Source: a bacterium (GTDB taxonomy: Bacteria > Electryoneota > B3-LCP). Taken from it: a stretch of DNA of 64,000 nucleotides. The stretch is taken from NCBI GenBank assembly GCA_026394195.1, contig JAPKYS010000023.1, positions 269,339 through 333,338 on the forward strand. Direction: 5' to 3'. Shown one piece after another: positions 26,389-35,571 of the stretch. Made by a program: the position numbers and the translations under genes. Each line of letters starts with the position of its first letter. Positions within the stretch are counted from its first letter, which is position 1. Under the pieces are notes generated by a model. It had not been told where the DNA came from. It ran no database searches and was given only the letters and a program-made list of their open reading frames with translations.

Positions 26389-27004
26389 GCTGATCCTGAT
26401 CGGGGATAGGGGATTTTGGGACAGCTTCAATCGCCAATGGTCTGACGCGCTCAAATAGCGTCTCAGGAAGCCGGTTCAAGAAACGCCAAGCCCAGTAACC
26501 TGCACAGCCGCCGATGACCAGATGGACTCCCCAGACTCCGGAAGCTGAGAGTATGCTGACAAATCCCTTGGGCAAGACAATTCCCCTGCCACCGCCCAGG
26601 AGCACGCCCCAGAATAAGATGGGATGCAGCGCGGAGTAGCCCAGACATAGCGCTCCGGCCAAGACAGCTCTGAACCGGCTGATCCCGCGAACCTGGCCGA
26701 AGCCCAGGCCGGCATCTACGATCATTGCTTCCAGGAAAATGGCCAGGGAAATTAAAGGACCAAATGCGCCTCCTAAAAACCAGCGGACTGACCCCGCCAC
26801 CAAGCCGACCGTCGTTACCGCGCCGAAGTGGGGGAGAGAGCGCCGCGCCGCCAGCATCAGCGGCAGGCTGAGACAGCTCATAATCGCCCCGGTAAAAGGC
26901 ATTTTTAACAGGTGCAGACCGGTCCCGACAGAGAGCTCCAAAACCGCCCATAATGCCGCCAGCATAGCCACGACCGGTATCCATCTCCAGGGGTAATATC
27001 TCAT
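26375..27004 (-). CDS. ECF-transporter S-component-like membrane protein
   Basis: The 209-residue protein has about six hydrophobic segments with small-residue-rich helices (MPFTGAIMSCLSLPLML, GSVRWFLGGAFGPLISL) and a short charged C-terminal tail. The size and topology match substrate-binding S components of energy-coupling-factor transporters. No ATPase or T component is adjacent, so it would have to use a shared module. The 14-base overlap with mobB links it to molybdenum cofactor or a precursor by context only. No specific family was recognised. Confidence 0.55.
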   Translation of the reverse strand: MRYYPWRWIPVVAMLAALWAVLELSVGTGLHLLKMPFTGAIMSCLSLPLMLAARRSLPHFGAVTTVGLVAGSVRWFLGGAFGPLISLAIFLEAMIVDAGLGFGQVRGISRFRAVLAGALCLGYSALHPILFWGVLLGGGRGIVLPKGFVSILSASGVWGVHLVIGGCAGYWAWRFLNRLPETLFERVRPLAIEAVPKSPIPDQDQHGER

Positions 27005-27212
27005 GATATAGGCAAGGTAGCTTTCAGGAAATCATTGCTGTTTGACATGAACACCAGAAGTATACGAATTTCAGAGTTCCAAGTCAAGACAATTTCACTC
27101 CTTTATCGAGATATTTACTCTGCTCTATACCAAGGGAGCGTCTAAATTAAGGTGTATCTAAATCAGCCTGAGCATTTGTAAAAGTGTGATGCAGAACACA
27201 ATAAAATATTCC
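27005..27212. other. A+T-rich intergenic stretch
   Basis: This gap upstream of the ECF-S-like/mobB unit should hold its minus-strand promoter. No clear boxes, gene or RNA structure were found in it. Confidence 0.45.
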
Positions 27213-27241
27213 TTGACTTTCGAGAAAAAAAGCATTATATT
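27213..27241 (+). promoter_or_regulatory. Strong promoter for candidate small RNA
   Basis: TTGACT (27213-27218), 17-base spacer, TATATT (27236-27241). It is one of the best matches to the window's promoter pattern and stands alone in a 740-base gap. Confidence 0.8.
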
Positions 27242-27247
27242 ACGGCA

Positions 27248-27337
27248 AACTAAGATCAGACAAGACCATCGGATCTCAGCGGGTGTAATGGTGTCCCCTC
27301 CCAACGTTTCATCCACATGAGTCCGATGGTTTTTTTG
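27248..27337 (+). ncRNA. Candidate small RNA (about 90 nt) with own promoter and terminator
   Basis: A strong promoter ends at 27241, so transcription should start near 27248. ACCATCGGA (27265-27273) pairs perfectly with TCCGATGGT (27322-27330), which is followed by seven T in a row. The 48 bases between form the apical part (including GGGTG...TCCCCTCCC). No open frame is present. It does not match a riboswitch or small-RNA family I know, and the next gene starts 410 bases later, so it looks free-standing. Confidence 0.6.
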
Positions 27338-27746
27338 TTTGCATATAAAACGCTGTTTTACAAACATCAATAAGTGGTGAGTTATCAAAATCGGCATTCT
27401 TTTAGCTCTATTGCCAAATCCGCCGACGCCTGGGAACGAGGTTTGATCTGAGAAGTATAAATTATATAAATGGACGCAAAAATATCTAAAATATGTGACC
27501 AACATCACCCAACCCTGGTCCTAATTTTTCGTATTATACTACAGCGAAAGATGTAACGACAGGAGAATTTCGGGAAAAACTTGGTGAACGCTTTATAATC
27601 TGCTGTGACTTGACGTCACACCCTCACGAAGCTCCTCCCGAATACCTCCAGTTTGTACGAACGATGATCCAAGTAAAGAAACAGATGCTTTCTCGCAACT
27701 TTCTGCGAAAACTTCCAGAATGGTTTACCTTGATTGTGAGGATTAA
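27338..27746. other. Intergenic stretch before WecG/TagA gene
   Basis: About 400 bases between the small-RNA terminator and the glycosyltransferase gene. A TATACT at 27535-27540 could be a -10 box but lacks a good -35. A short frame overlapping the start of the next gene has no coding character. Nothing else is visible. Confidence 0.45.
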
Positions 27747-28508
27747 ATGTCACTTGAAAGAGCTTCTATACTCAGAGTGCGCGTTGATAAAGTTACCATG
27801 GATGACACTCTTAGGCACTGCGATGATTTTATCAAGACGAGAGTGCCTCACCAAATAGTCGTTGTCAACGTTGCCAAGCTGGTAAAAGCAAAAACAGATA
27901 GAACCTTAAGACGAATCATCAACGAAGCCGACCTGGTAGGCGCTGACGGCGTCCCCGTGGTTTGGTTCTCCAAGTTCCTGAAAGATCCCATCCCCGGCCG
28001 AGTCAACGGCACGGATCTGATGGAGAGATTGGTCGCGCGCGCTGCGGATAAAGGCTATTCGATTTACTTCTTGGGCGCCAAACCCGAAGTCGTTCGGGAA
28101 GTCGTCAACGTGTACACCAGGAGATATTCCAATCTGAAGGTTGCCGGATATCGAGATGGTTACTTCCGTCCTGAAGAAGAGGTGAAGGTTGCCGAAGAGA
28201 TCAAGGAAAGCGGCGCCGACATCATCTTTCTGGCTTTTGGGTCTCCTAAAAAAGAAAAGTTTGTACGAGATCACCTATACCGCATGAATGTCCCGGTGGT
28301 GCATGGCGTCGGAGGCAGCTTTGATATCGTGGCTGGCATCACCAAACGGGCTCCAATCTGGGTGCAGAGCATCGGAATGGAGTGGTTTTATCGATTGGTT
28401 CAGGAACCTCGAAGAATGTGGAAAAGGTACCTGTTCACTAACGCCAGCTTCGCTTTTCTGATCGGCATAGAGCTGTTCAGAAGGACTCTCCGCCCACAAC
28501 GGGCTTAA
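27747..28508 (+). CDS. WecG/TagA/CpsF-family glycosyltransferase (GT26)
   Basis: The 253-residue protein matches the GT26 family, which adds N-acetylmannosamine(uronic acid) or another sugar to lipid-linked GlcNAc in teichoic acid, ECA or capsule synthesis. Visible motifs are NVAKLVKAK, the catalytic-region GADGVPVVW, RVNGTDLM, IIFLAFGSPKKEKF and HGVGGSFDIVAG. The ATG is preceded by GAGGATT. It is a single-gene unit with its own terminator, on the opposite strand to the flippase/GT4 pair, and probably serves the same surface glycan. Confidence 0.92.
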   Translation: MSLERASILRVRVDKVTMDDTLRHCDDFIKTRVPHQIVVVNVAKLVKAKTDRTLRRIINEADLVGADGVPVVWFSKFLKDPIPGRVNGTDLMERLVARAADKGYSIYFLGAKPEVVREVVNVYTRRYSNLKVAGYRDGYFRPEEEVKVAEEIKESGADIIFLAFGSPKKEKFVRDHLYRMNVPVVHGVGGSFDIVAGITKRAPIWVQSIGMEWFYRLVQEPRRMWKRYLFTNASFAFLIGIELFRRTLRPQRA

Positions 28509-28526
28509 TCACGCTTAAAATTCAAG

Positions 28527-28561
28527 AAAGACCGGATACCCTGCGGATCCGGTCTTTTTTA
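28527..28561 (+). terminator. Intrinsic terminator after WecG/TagA gene
   Basis: AAAGACCGGAT (28527-28537) pairs with ATCCGGTCTTT (28547-28557) across a 9-base loop and runs into a T tract. Confidence 0.92.
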
Positions 28562-28602
28562 TTTAGTATGTAAGTCACGAATTGGAAAAGCGCGGAAATC
28601 GC

Positions 28603-28631
28603 TTGAATCCTTCAGCGAAATTTTCTATATT
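28603..28631 (+). promoter_or_regulatory. Promoter of etfBA-fixCX operon
   Basis: TTGAAT (28603-28608), 17-base spacer, TATATT (28626-28631), about 50 bases before the etfB start. Confidence 0.75.
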
Positions 28632-28685
28632 TGTAAATTCAGAGATCAATCACACCACTGGTAGTATCGAGATAAGGAGGTTGCA

Positions 28686-29432
28686 GTGAATATCCTGGTC
28701 TGCGTCAAACACGCACCCGACACGGAGACCGCTGTAAAAATCGGTTCAGATGGCAAATCAATTCAGTCGCAGGACGTCAATTTCATATTAAACCCCTACG
28801 ATGAGTATGCTCTCGAAGAAGCATTGAAGATCAAGGAAGCCAAGGGGGGAGAAGTCACCCTGATTACCATGGGACCTGAAAATGCAAAAAAGAGTCTCAG
28901 AACTGGTTTGGCCATGGGAGCTGATAATGCACTGCATATCGTCTGTGACGGTGGATTCGACAGCCTGATGGTGGCAAAATGCCTGGCTGAACAGATTAAA
29001 AACATCCCCCATGACCTGATTCTTTGCGGTAAGCAAGCCGTGGATGACGATAACGCGCAGGTGCCTGTTATGTTGGCAGAATTGCTCAATTTACCGAGTG
29101 TATCCACCATCATCAAGCTCGAAATCGGTGACAACAGCGCAGTTGCCCATCGTGAAATAGAGGGCGGGATCGAAATCGTTGAAACCTCATTACCTGCTGT
29201 TTTTTCAGCACAGAAAGGACTAAATGAGCCCCGATACGCCTCCCTCAAAGGCATCATGATGGCGAAGAAGAAAGAGATCAAGGATCTTCCCTGCACCGTA
29301 GGTGAAGCCAGCATCGAAATTCTGGACTTCGCCTATCCTCCCACCAGACAGGGAGGTAAAATTGTCGGTCAGGGTAAGGAGGCCGTGCCCCAGTTGGTCA
29401 AGCTTCTGCGTGAAGAAGCAAAGGTTATCTAA
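28686..29432 (+). CDS. etfB: Electron transfer flavoprotein beta subunit (EtfB/FixA)
   Basis: The 248-residue protein starts at GTG 28686, 5 bases after AAGGAGG, with MNILVCVKHAPDTE. It has the family signatures NPYDEYALEEALKIKE, TMGPENAKKSLRTGLAMGAD and LILCGKQAVDDDNAQVP. EtfB binds nucleotide or FAD with EtfA. Because fixC- and fixX-like genes follow, this is a FixA-type subunit of the electron-bifurcating EtfABCX complex, which oxidises NADH and reduces ferredoxin and quinone together. First gene of a four-gene operon. Confidence 0.95.
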   Translation: MNILVCVKHAPDTETAVKIGSDGKSIQSQDVNFILNPYDEYALEEALKIKEAKGGEVTLITMGPENAKKSLRTGLAMGADNALHIVCDGGFDSLMVAKCLAEQIKNIPHDLILCGKQAVDDDNAQVPVMLAELLNLPSVSTIIKLEIGDNSAVAHREIEGGIEIVETSLPAVFSAQKGLNEPRYASLKGIMMAKKKEIKDLPCTVGEASIEILDFAYPPTRQGGKIVGQGKEAVPQLVKLLREEAKVI

Positions 29433-29488
29433 ATCACCTACCAAAGAGATTTACTCTCTCGATTCGGGAGTTGCATACAGGAGGTAAA

Positions 29489-30457
29489 ATGCGGGTTTTA
29501 GTGTTCGTCGAAGTACGTGGAGGTGAATTCCGCAAGGCTGCCATCGAGGCGTTGTGTGAAGGGCGGCGGCTGGCTGGATCCGGTGAAGTAGTCGTTTTAA
29601 CGCTGGGAAATGGGGCAGCAGCGCTTGCTGAAAAATTGTCGGCTTATGGACCGGATAAAATTATTACCTCTAACCAACCCCTGTTGGAACAATACTCCAC
29701 AGAGGGATATACAACGGCTTTGCAGAAAGCGATCCAGTCGGAAGATCCTGATGTTGTCCTCATGGCTGCCACCGCCATGGGCAGAGATTTGGCGCCCAGA
29801 CTGGGGGCTCGCTTAGGTGTGCCGGTTTTAGCTGACGTGATCAAACTAACCTGGTCAGGGAGCAACCTGGAAGCCGTTCGGCCGGTATCAGCCGGGAAAC
29901 TGCTGATGACCGTGCGCAGCAAGAAGCGACCAGGCATCGCTACGACCCGACCAAAAGCATTCATGGTTTCTCAATCGGATAATGCCGGAACGGCGCCTCT
30001 CAGTCAATTGGATGCAGGATTGAGTGAAGGTGATATTCGGGCTAAGGTTAAGCAGATCAGGTCTGAAGCTGAAGGCATGATCGAGTTGACCGAAGCGGAC
30101 TTTATCGTATCCGGTGGGCGTGGCTTGAAGAACACCGAAGGCTTCAAAATGCTGGAAGATCTGGCAAAAGTACTCGGCGCAGCCGTCGGAGCCTCGCGTG
30201 CCGCGGTGGATTCAGGCTGGAGATCGCATGGTGACCAGGTTGGGCAAACCGGAAAAACAGTCGCTCCAACCCTCTACATCGCCTGCGGAATTTCGGGAGC
30301 CATCCAGCATCTTGCCGGCATGTCATCATCCAAGGTAATTGTCGCCATAAATAAAGACCCGGACGCCCCGATTTTTAAAATAGCGGACTATGGCATTGTC
30401 GGCGATCTATTCGAAATCATACCCGCATTAACCGCAGCAATCAAAGCCAACCAATAG
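29489..30457 (+). CDS. etfA: Electron transfer flavoprotein alpha subunit (EtfA/FixB)
   Basis: The 322-residue protein starts at ATG 29489 after AGGAGG. Its N-terminal half is the EtfA alpha/beta domain ([18 protein letters not shown]), and its C-terminal half binds FAD ([48 protein letters not shown]). It pairs with EtfB upstream and lies 7 bases before fixC. The length is standard for a non-fused FixB. It would carry the bifurcating or electron-transfer FAD of the EtfABCX complex. Confidence 0.96.
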   Translation: MRVLVFVEVRGGEFRKAAIEALCEGRRLAGSGEVVVLTLGNGAAALAEKLSAYGPDKIITSNQPLLEQYSTEGYTTALQKAIQSEDPDVVLMAATAMGRDLAPRLGARLGVPVLADVIKLTWSGSNLEAVRPVSAGKLLMTVRSKKRPGIATTRPKAFMVSQSDNAGTAPLSQLDAGLSEGDIRAKVKQIRSEAEGMIELTEADFIVSGGRGLKNTEGFKMLEDLAKVLGAAVGASRAAVDSGWRSHGDQVGQTGKTVAPTLYIACGISGAIQHLAGMSSSKVIVAINKDPDAPIFKIADYGIVGDLFEIIPALTAAIKANQ

Positions 30458-30464
30458 AAAAATC

Positions 30465-31772
30465 ATGAGTCAGGAAGAGAAATTCGATTGCATCATTGTC
30501 GGAGCGGGACCTGCCGGTCTCTCAGCCGCTGCGACACTGGCAAAGGCAGGTGTGGAGGCAGCCGTCCTCGAAAGAGGCGAATATCCCGGATCTAAAAACG
30601 TAATGGGCGGGATACTCTTCACGACAATTCTGGATAAACTGTTCCCGGAGTTCTGGAAGGAAGCTCCGGTCGAACGGCATATCACCCATCGCCGTTTCAG
30701 TGTACTGTCAAAAGATGGTGAAGCCGCCTTTGATTTCAAAACCACCGCGTTCAATGAACCGCCTTATAACCATACCTGGTCGGTGTTGCGGGCAAAATTC
30801 GATCGCTGGTACGCCGAACAGGTAGAGGGCTTAGGGGCGATGCTGATCCCCGGCATGATGGTCTCCGAGCTATTGATCGAAAATGGGAAAGTGGTCGGGG
30901 TCAAGACCGAACCGGGTGGCGATGAGCTGCGCTGTGATGTGGTTATTTCCGCCGAGGGGGCCAATTCTTTTTTGGCGGAACAGGCGGGTCTGCGCAAACC
31001 GCATGATCCGGCGCACATGGCAGTTGCCGTCAAAGAAGTTATCGGACTTACGCAGAAAACCATCGAAGATCGATTTCATCTGAATGACAGCGAAGGTTGT
31101 GCCTACGAAATTTTTGGAGAAGCTGTCAGGGGGACGTTCGGATCTGGATTTCTGTACACCAACAAAGACAGCATCTCGATCGGCATAGGGGCGACGATCC
31201 ATGACATGAGACGCCATCAATTAAACCCAAACGACGTCCTTGAATCCTTCAAAAAGCACCCCGCCATCGCGCCATTAGTACGCGGCGGCGAGACATTGGA
31301 ATATGCCGCTCACATGATCCCTGAGGGTGGATTCAAGCATCTACCCAAACTGACCATGGATGGATTGATTCTCACGGGTGATGCTGCGGGCTTGGTGAAC
31401 GCCAGCCACTATCACGAAGGGTCGAACCTGGCCATGGCTTCCGGGGTGCTTGCGGCGGAAACCGTCATTGCCGCCAAAGAGAAAGGCGATTTCAGCGATG
31501 CCGTACTTTCATCCTACCGCGCTAAAATGGAAGAAAGCTTCGTCATCAAGGATCTGCGTAAATTCCAAAACTTTGCCCAATATATCAATGATAATCCGCA
31601 TCTGCTGCGCGACTATCCTGAGGTGATCATTGGACTATTGAAAGATTATTTCACCATCAGCGAAAAGCCAAAGGCACAGGTTGAAAAAGAAGTCTTCGCC
31701 AAGTTTAAACACGAAATTGGGTGGCTTAATATGGTGAAGGATTCCTACAGATTATGGAGGGCGCTCAAATGA
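30465..31772 (+). CDS. fixC: FixC-type flavoprotein (ETF:quinone oxidoreductase-like)
   Basis: The 435-residue protein has an N-terminal FAD-binding motif VGAGPAGLSAAATLAKAG, a GSKNVMGG segment and a C-terminal TGDAAGLVNASHYHEGSNLAM that are typical of FixC. FixC takes electrons from the Etf core and passes them through FixX to quinone at the membrane. It is encoded 7 bases after etfA and overlaps fixX by 4 bases (ATGA). The product ends before the ferredoxin domain found in ETF-QO, which is supplied by FixX. Confidence 0.95.
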   Translation: MSQEEKFDCIIVGAGPAGLSAAATLAKAGVEAAVLERGEYPGSKNVMGGILFTTILDKLFPEFWKEAPVERHITHRRFSVLSKDGEAAFDFKTTAFNEPPYNHTWSVLRAKFDRWYAEQVEGLGAMLIPGMMVSELLIENGKVVGVKTEPGGDELRCDVVISAEGANSFLAEQAGLRKPHDPAHMAVAVKEVIGLTQKTIEDRFHLNDSEGCAYEIFGEAVRGTFGSGFLYTNKDSISIGIGATIHDMRRHQLNPNDVLESFKKHPAIAPLVRGGETLEYAAHMIPEGGFKHLPKLTMDGLILTGDAAGLVNASHYHEGSNLAMASGVLAAETVIAAKEKGDFSDAVLSSYRAKMEESFVIKDLRKFQNFAQYINDNPHLLRDYPEVIIGLLKDYFTISEKPKAQVEKEVFAKFKHEIGWLNMVKDSYRLWRALK

Positions 31773-32086
31773 GTGAAGACCAAGCTGTCCCGAGCGAGGA
31801 ATCAAAACTAAAAGAGACCATTGAGGATAAACTCTTCCTCGTAAAATACAAACCGGATAAAGAATCTCACATTCAGGTGGATCAGGTAAAGTTCAAGGCC
31901 GATAGAATAAAAGCGGTACTCTACATCTGTCCGGCCAAAACGTATGAATTGAACGAGGAGACCGGAGAGTGCATGGTCGCATTCGAGAACTGCCTCGAGT
32001 GCGGCACCTGCAAAGTTGCCTGCGCTGAATATGTCAAGTGGGTTTATCCCCGAGGTGGTTTCGGCGTACAATATCGCTTTGGGTAG
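31769..32086 (+). CDS. fixX: FixX-type ferredoxin-like protein
   Basis: The 105-residue protein has the FixX Cys pattern: CPAKTY (Cys54) and CLECGTCKVAC (Cys75, 78, 81, 85), followed by VYPRGGFGVQYRFG. It binds a [4Fe-4S] cluster in the FixCX unit. The ATG at 31769 overlaps the fixC stop. The first 40 or so residues are longer and more charged than in many FixX proteins. Confidence 0.94.
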   Translation: MSEDQAVPSEESKLKETIEDKLFLVKYKPDKESHIQVDQVKFKADRIKAVLYICPAKTYELNEETGECMVAFENCLECGTCKVACAEYVKWVYPRGGFGVQYRFG

Positions 32087-32182
32087 AGCAGGACTTACGG
32101 TTCGTCAATCATGATAAAAATAATGGTCAGGGTCGCATGACCCAGATCTTGTGAAAAATATTACGTCTTTTGGGAGACACGT

Positions 32183-33634
32183 TTGAACAGGTTGTTGAAT
32201 CGCTGGAAAAGCCTGAAGGTGGAGACAAGACGCTACATCGTCTGGCTCTGGCTGGTCGCTCTCACCGCCCGATTGATTTATGCCTTCTCAGTCAGCCTGA
32301 TACCAGCCAATATCAGCGGCATTGATATGGATGCCGTTGAATATGACTATCTGGGTTGGAGTATCGCACAGGGGCAGGGAGTTGTCAATGCCCACGGCGA
32401 ACCGACCGCCTTGCGATTTCCAGGATACCTTTACCTTTTGGGTTTGGTGTATTTTATTTTTGGGCACTCACACCTTGCCGCGGTCATTATTCAAGCGCTC
32501 CTCGGTTCCATCACGCCGTTGCTCATCTACCTGATTGCTCGTGAACTGCTTGAAGAAAAAACTTCCCGAATTGCTGGAATATTGGCGGCAGGTTATCCGG
32601 TTTTTATCTATTATGTTGGCTATCTGATGTCGGAAAATCTCTTTTTATTATTGTTGAATATCCTCATCTACATGGTCGTTAGATTCAAGCAAAAAGCCGG
32701 TTGGAAGCGATTGGCATTCATGGGAGTCGTAACCGGATTGTTGGGGTTGACTCGCGGCGTCGGTCTACCCTTTCTTGGCCTGGTCCCACTCTACATCTTT
32801 TTAAAGCAAAAAGGGAATTTAAAGGCTAAGATCAAACCTGTCATCATCGTATTTATTGCAGCCATCATCACTTTAACCCCGTGGACGGTGAGGAACTACA
32901 AGGTCTTCGGAAAAGTGATGCTGCCCTCCAGCGAAGGTGGTGTAATTCTCTGGCTTTGCTTTAATACCGTGCCGATTTCCAACTATTACAATATAACTCC
33001 TGCTTTTGCCTATGTGGACAGTGTGGGCAGAAAACAGGCGAAAAGCGAAGAATTTTACCGGTTGTTGGCGGCAAATAATATTTTCGGTTACACGGGGATG
33101 CAGGAGGTTTGGAGAAATTCGTATCCGGATGAACCGATGCCCCCGAACGAAATTGCTTGTGCACATGCCTATGGGCACAAGGCTATGGAAATTATGTTCA
33201 AGGATCCGGTTATCTGGGTGGTTAAATCCTTCACGCAGATTTTCAGGTTTTGGCACGTGCTGGATGAGAGGGGGAGATACGTTTACGGTTATGGTTTCAT
33301 ACTCCCTTTCTTTATTGCGGGATTCTGGCTGACCAGGCGGAGGATTGGTGAATTTTTCCCACTATATTTATTCCCCCTGGTACTCTATGGCATCAGTATC
33401 ATCTTTTTCGCTGAAGCGCGTTTTCGCATGCCTTTTGAAGGGGTATGGTTGATCGTCGGTTCAGTAGGGATCGAACGTTTCTTGGGATTGTTTCGCAAAA
33501 TCTACTGGGGATATGCAGGATTGATTCTCTATTTCCTCAGCAATTGGTTCCTCCGCCTCCATTCACTGGATGTGAGGATGGCGATCCGCTCTATCCTCGG
33601 TGCGCTGGGATTTCACCTCAGTGATATAAAATAA
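32183..33634 (+). CDS. GT39/ArnT-like membrane glycosyltransferase
   Basis: The 483-residue integral membrane protein has about ten or more hydrophobic segments. An early luminal loop carries acidic residues (ISGIDMDAVEYDYLG), the place of the catalytic Asp in GT-C enzymes, followed by the pattern GEPTALRFPGYLYLLGLVY. Such proteins transfer sugars from polyprenyl-phosphate donors to lipid, glycan or protein. The start is TTG (32183), with GGGAG 8-9 bases upstream. It follows fixX by about 100 bases, without a terminator between. The substrate is unknown. Confidence 0.78.
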   Translation: MNRLLNRWKSLKVETRRYIVWLWLVALTARLIYAFSVSLIPANISGIDMDAVEYDYLGWSIAQGQGVVNAHGEPTALRFPGYLYLLGLVYFIFGHSHLAAVIIQALLGSITPLLIYLIARELLEEKTSRIAGILAAGYPVFIYYVGYLMSENLFLLLLNILIYMVVRFKQKAGWKRLAFMGVVTGLLGLTRGVGLPFLGLVPLYIFLKQKGNLKAKIKPVIIVFIAAIITLTPWTVRNYKVFGKVMLPSSEGGVILWLCFNTVPISNYYNITPAFAYVDSVGRKQAKSEEFYRLLAANNIFGYTGMQEVWRNSYPDEPMPPNEIACAHAYGHKAMEIMFKDPVIWVVKSFTQIFRFWHVLDERGRYVYGYGFILPFFIAGFWLTRRRIGEFFPLYLFPLVLYGISIIFFAEARFRMPFEGVWLIVGSVGIERFLGLFRKIYWGYAGLILYFLSNWFLRLHSLDVRMAIRSILGALGFHLSDIK

Positions 33635-34861
33635 TCACCTCGCTCCCGGACCACCGAACCTCCCCATGTCACTCGTCGAACCGTCACCTTCGCTGATGCA
33701 AGCCGCTCCCGTGTCTCTGCATGGAGAATTAACCTGAAGATGATGGTCGGTTTCACTTATGAAAAGCGGATCAACCGATAGATTACCATCCTTGCCGGTT
33801 AGATCATCCATATCGCGATAATTCCCTATGACGTTGCCCCAGACGTCATTGTTATAAATCTGGAAATTTTCAGCTTTGCCACTGTTCCAAATCCCCACTT
33901 GCGGAGCGACCCATTCATCCTTCCAGCCGTTGAAGATCACGATATTGTTGAGGAACCGACCATGACACTCTTCAGACCAAATTGCGAGCCCGCAATTGCC
34001 ATTATGAACCACGTTATTGTTCGTCGCGTCCAGATACGCCTCACCCGTGGCGATGATCCCCCATCCAAGGCAGTTTTTCACCAGGTTGTTGCCGGCAACC
34101 ACACGGGAACTTCCGAAAGCGCCGATTCCTTTCCAATACTCAGAGATGCTGTTTCTCTGGATGACCGCGACGGCGTCCCAGGTGACGCCAATTCCGGCTC
34201 CACGGCCTTGATGGATGACATTATCTGAGATGTAAGCGGTAGCTCCACGATAGAGAGCAATCCCATCCCAACCATTGTTGGCGATGACGCAGTTCTGCAC
34301 AAACAGTTCTGAGTTCTCCCGCCCAAAAACACCACCGATTCCGACGACAACGCTGTCTGCGCGATCGGTGTTGTCGCGCACGGTAACCCGCTCGACGCGT
34401 ACGCTGCTGAATTGAATTACAATTCCGGCATCTGTGGCATTCCCGTCGATATCCCGCTTTCCGCCGGTGATGGTAAGATTCTGGATGGAGCTTCCCCTGC
34501 TGTTAGTGAAGAGCACTCCGTAACCCGCATTGGTGACCAGGATGGTGTTCTCCGAACCGGAACCGAGAATATTCAACGCTTTATTCTCAATCATGAATCC
34601 ATAAGTAGCCATGACTGATGTGCGGTGTTGGGTAGCATTTCCGCACAGGGGTTCTGGGAAGTGTTTCGGCTCTGCTACATAAGTTCCGGGGAGGATCAAT
34701 ACGGTATCACCCTGTTCGGCATAACTGAATGCCAATTGCAGGTTGGTGAAACGGAGATTGCCTGACTTTGCAGAATCAGGCATAGAAACAGTCAGAGTAT
34801 GGCAGGCACCTGACGATACCACCATCAACCAAAGGAACAGGATCGGGTATGTTTTTCGCAC
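33635..34861 (-). CDS. Secreted right-handed parallel beta-helix protein
   Basis: The 408-residue protein starts best at GTG 34861 (VRKTYPILFLWLMVVSSG), since GAAGGAG lies 5 bases upstream. A longer frame adds ten unlikely residues. After the signal peptide (a Cys follows SSGA, so a lipoprotein is possible but the lipobox is poor) comes a GDTVLILPGTYV segment. A series of N-rich beta-helix coils follows (NSRGSSIQNLTITGG, NNGWDGIALYRGATAYISDN, NNNVVHNGNCGLAIWS). This fold occurs in polysaccharide lyases and surface binding proteins. No T9SS domain is present. The function is unknown. Confidence 0.82.
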   Translation of the reverse strand: MRKTYPILFLWLMVVSSGACHTLTVSMPDSAKSGNLRFTNLQLAFSYAEQGDTVLILPGTYVAEPKHFPEPLCGNATQHRTSVMATYGFMIENKALNILGSGSENTILVTNAGYGVLFTNSRGSSIQNLTITGGKRDIDGNATDAGIVIQFSSVRVERVTVRDNTDRADSVVVGIGGVFGRENSELFVQNCVIANNGWDGIALYRGATAYISDNVIHQGRGAGIGVTWDAVAVIQRNSISEYWKGIGAFGSSRVVAGNNLVKNCLGWGIIATGEAYLDATNNNVVHNGNCGLAIWSEECHGRFLNNIVIFNGWKDEWVAPQVGIWNSGKAENFQIYNNDVWGNVIGNYRDMDDLTGKDGNLSVDPLFISETDHHLQVNSPCRDTGAACISEGDGSTSDMGRFGGPGAR

Positions 34862-35033
34862 GGGTACTCCTTCATTCACTCCTGGCCCCACAAGAGGTAA
34901 CAGGTTGCCAAATCTTGATGAGATCGCTAATTATTAATTTCAGTGTCGGATAGTCACTCACGGATCGACGTTACCCAAATATAACCCCAAATGAGCGATT
35001 TCGCAACGCTAAAGTGAAAAATACAAATTTAAC

Positions 35034-35062
35034 TTGATCTTGTCTCGTAAATCGTGTAGATT
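35034..35062 (+). promoter_or_regulatory. Promoter of Rrf2-led Fe-S operon
   Basis: TTGATC (35034-35039), 17-base spacer, TAGATT (35057-35062), 40 bases before the Rrf2 start. An autoregulatory Rrf2 site would be expected near here but was not identified. Confidence 0.7.
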
Positions 35063-35101
35063 AGGACAATCAAAGTCCGAATTATCCGGAAGTCGTTGGG
35101 T

Positions 35102-35560
35102 ATGCAGTTTTCCACAGGTTGTGAATACGCCATCCACGGGTTGCTTTTCCTGGCGACCAGAGACCAAAACGAAGTTGTTTTAGTCAACGATATCGCCCGA
35201 GCTCAGAACCTGCCGGTCAGCTACCTGGCCAAGGTGTTCCAACTCCTTGCTAAAGCTGGGCTATTAAAATCATTTCGTGGATCGCACGGAGGGTACATGC
35301 TTGCTATTCCTCCCGATCAGATCACGCTGCGGCACGTCACCATTGCGATTGAAGGTTCCACGCCGTTATTCAAGCCGTTAAGCAGCAAGCGGGATTGCGA
35401 ATTCGCTCCGGATTGTTTGATAAGGGAAGCCTTCAGCCGAGCCGAAGCCTCTCTTTATAGGGAATTGGAAAAGGTGACTCTGCAAGAAATGGTCGAGAAA
35501 GCGCGCCATTCAGGCGATCGTCTGAAATGGCTGCATTTGAGTGAGGCAGAAACCAGTTAA
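35102..35560 (+). CDS. Rrf2-family regulator (IscR-like)
   Basis: The 152-residue protein has a winged helix-turn-helix with YAIHGLLFLATR, IARAQNLPVSYLAKVFQLLAKAG and SFRGSHGGYMLA. Cys99 and Cys105 (DCEFAPDC) fit part of the Fe-S-binding triplet of IscR-type sensors; the third ligand is not obvious. ATG 35102 is preferred over a TTG at 35096 for spacing to GGAAG. It is the first gene of an operon that encodes Fe-S assembly proteins, so it probably senses Fe-S status and controls this operon, as IscR does. Confidence 0.92.
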   Translation: MQFSTGCEYAIHGLLFLATRDQNEVVLVNDIARAQNLPVSYLAKVFQLLAKAGLLKSFRGSHGGYMLAIPPDQITLRHVTIAIEGSTPLFKPLSSKRDCEFAPDCLIREAFSRAEASLYRELEKVTLQEMVEKARHSGDRLKWLHLSEAETS

Positions 35561-35571
35561 ACAATATAGAA

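Noticed and set aside
27610..27858. 82-codon frame overlapping the start of the WecG/TagA gene
   Set aside because: It runs out of frame into a well-supported gene and has no family similarity.
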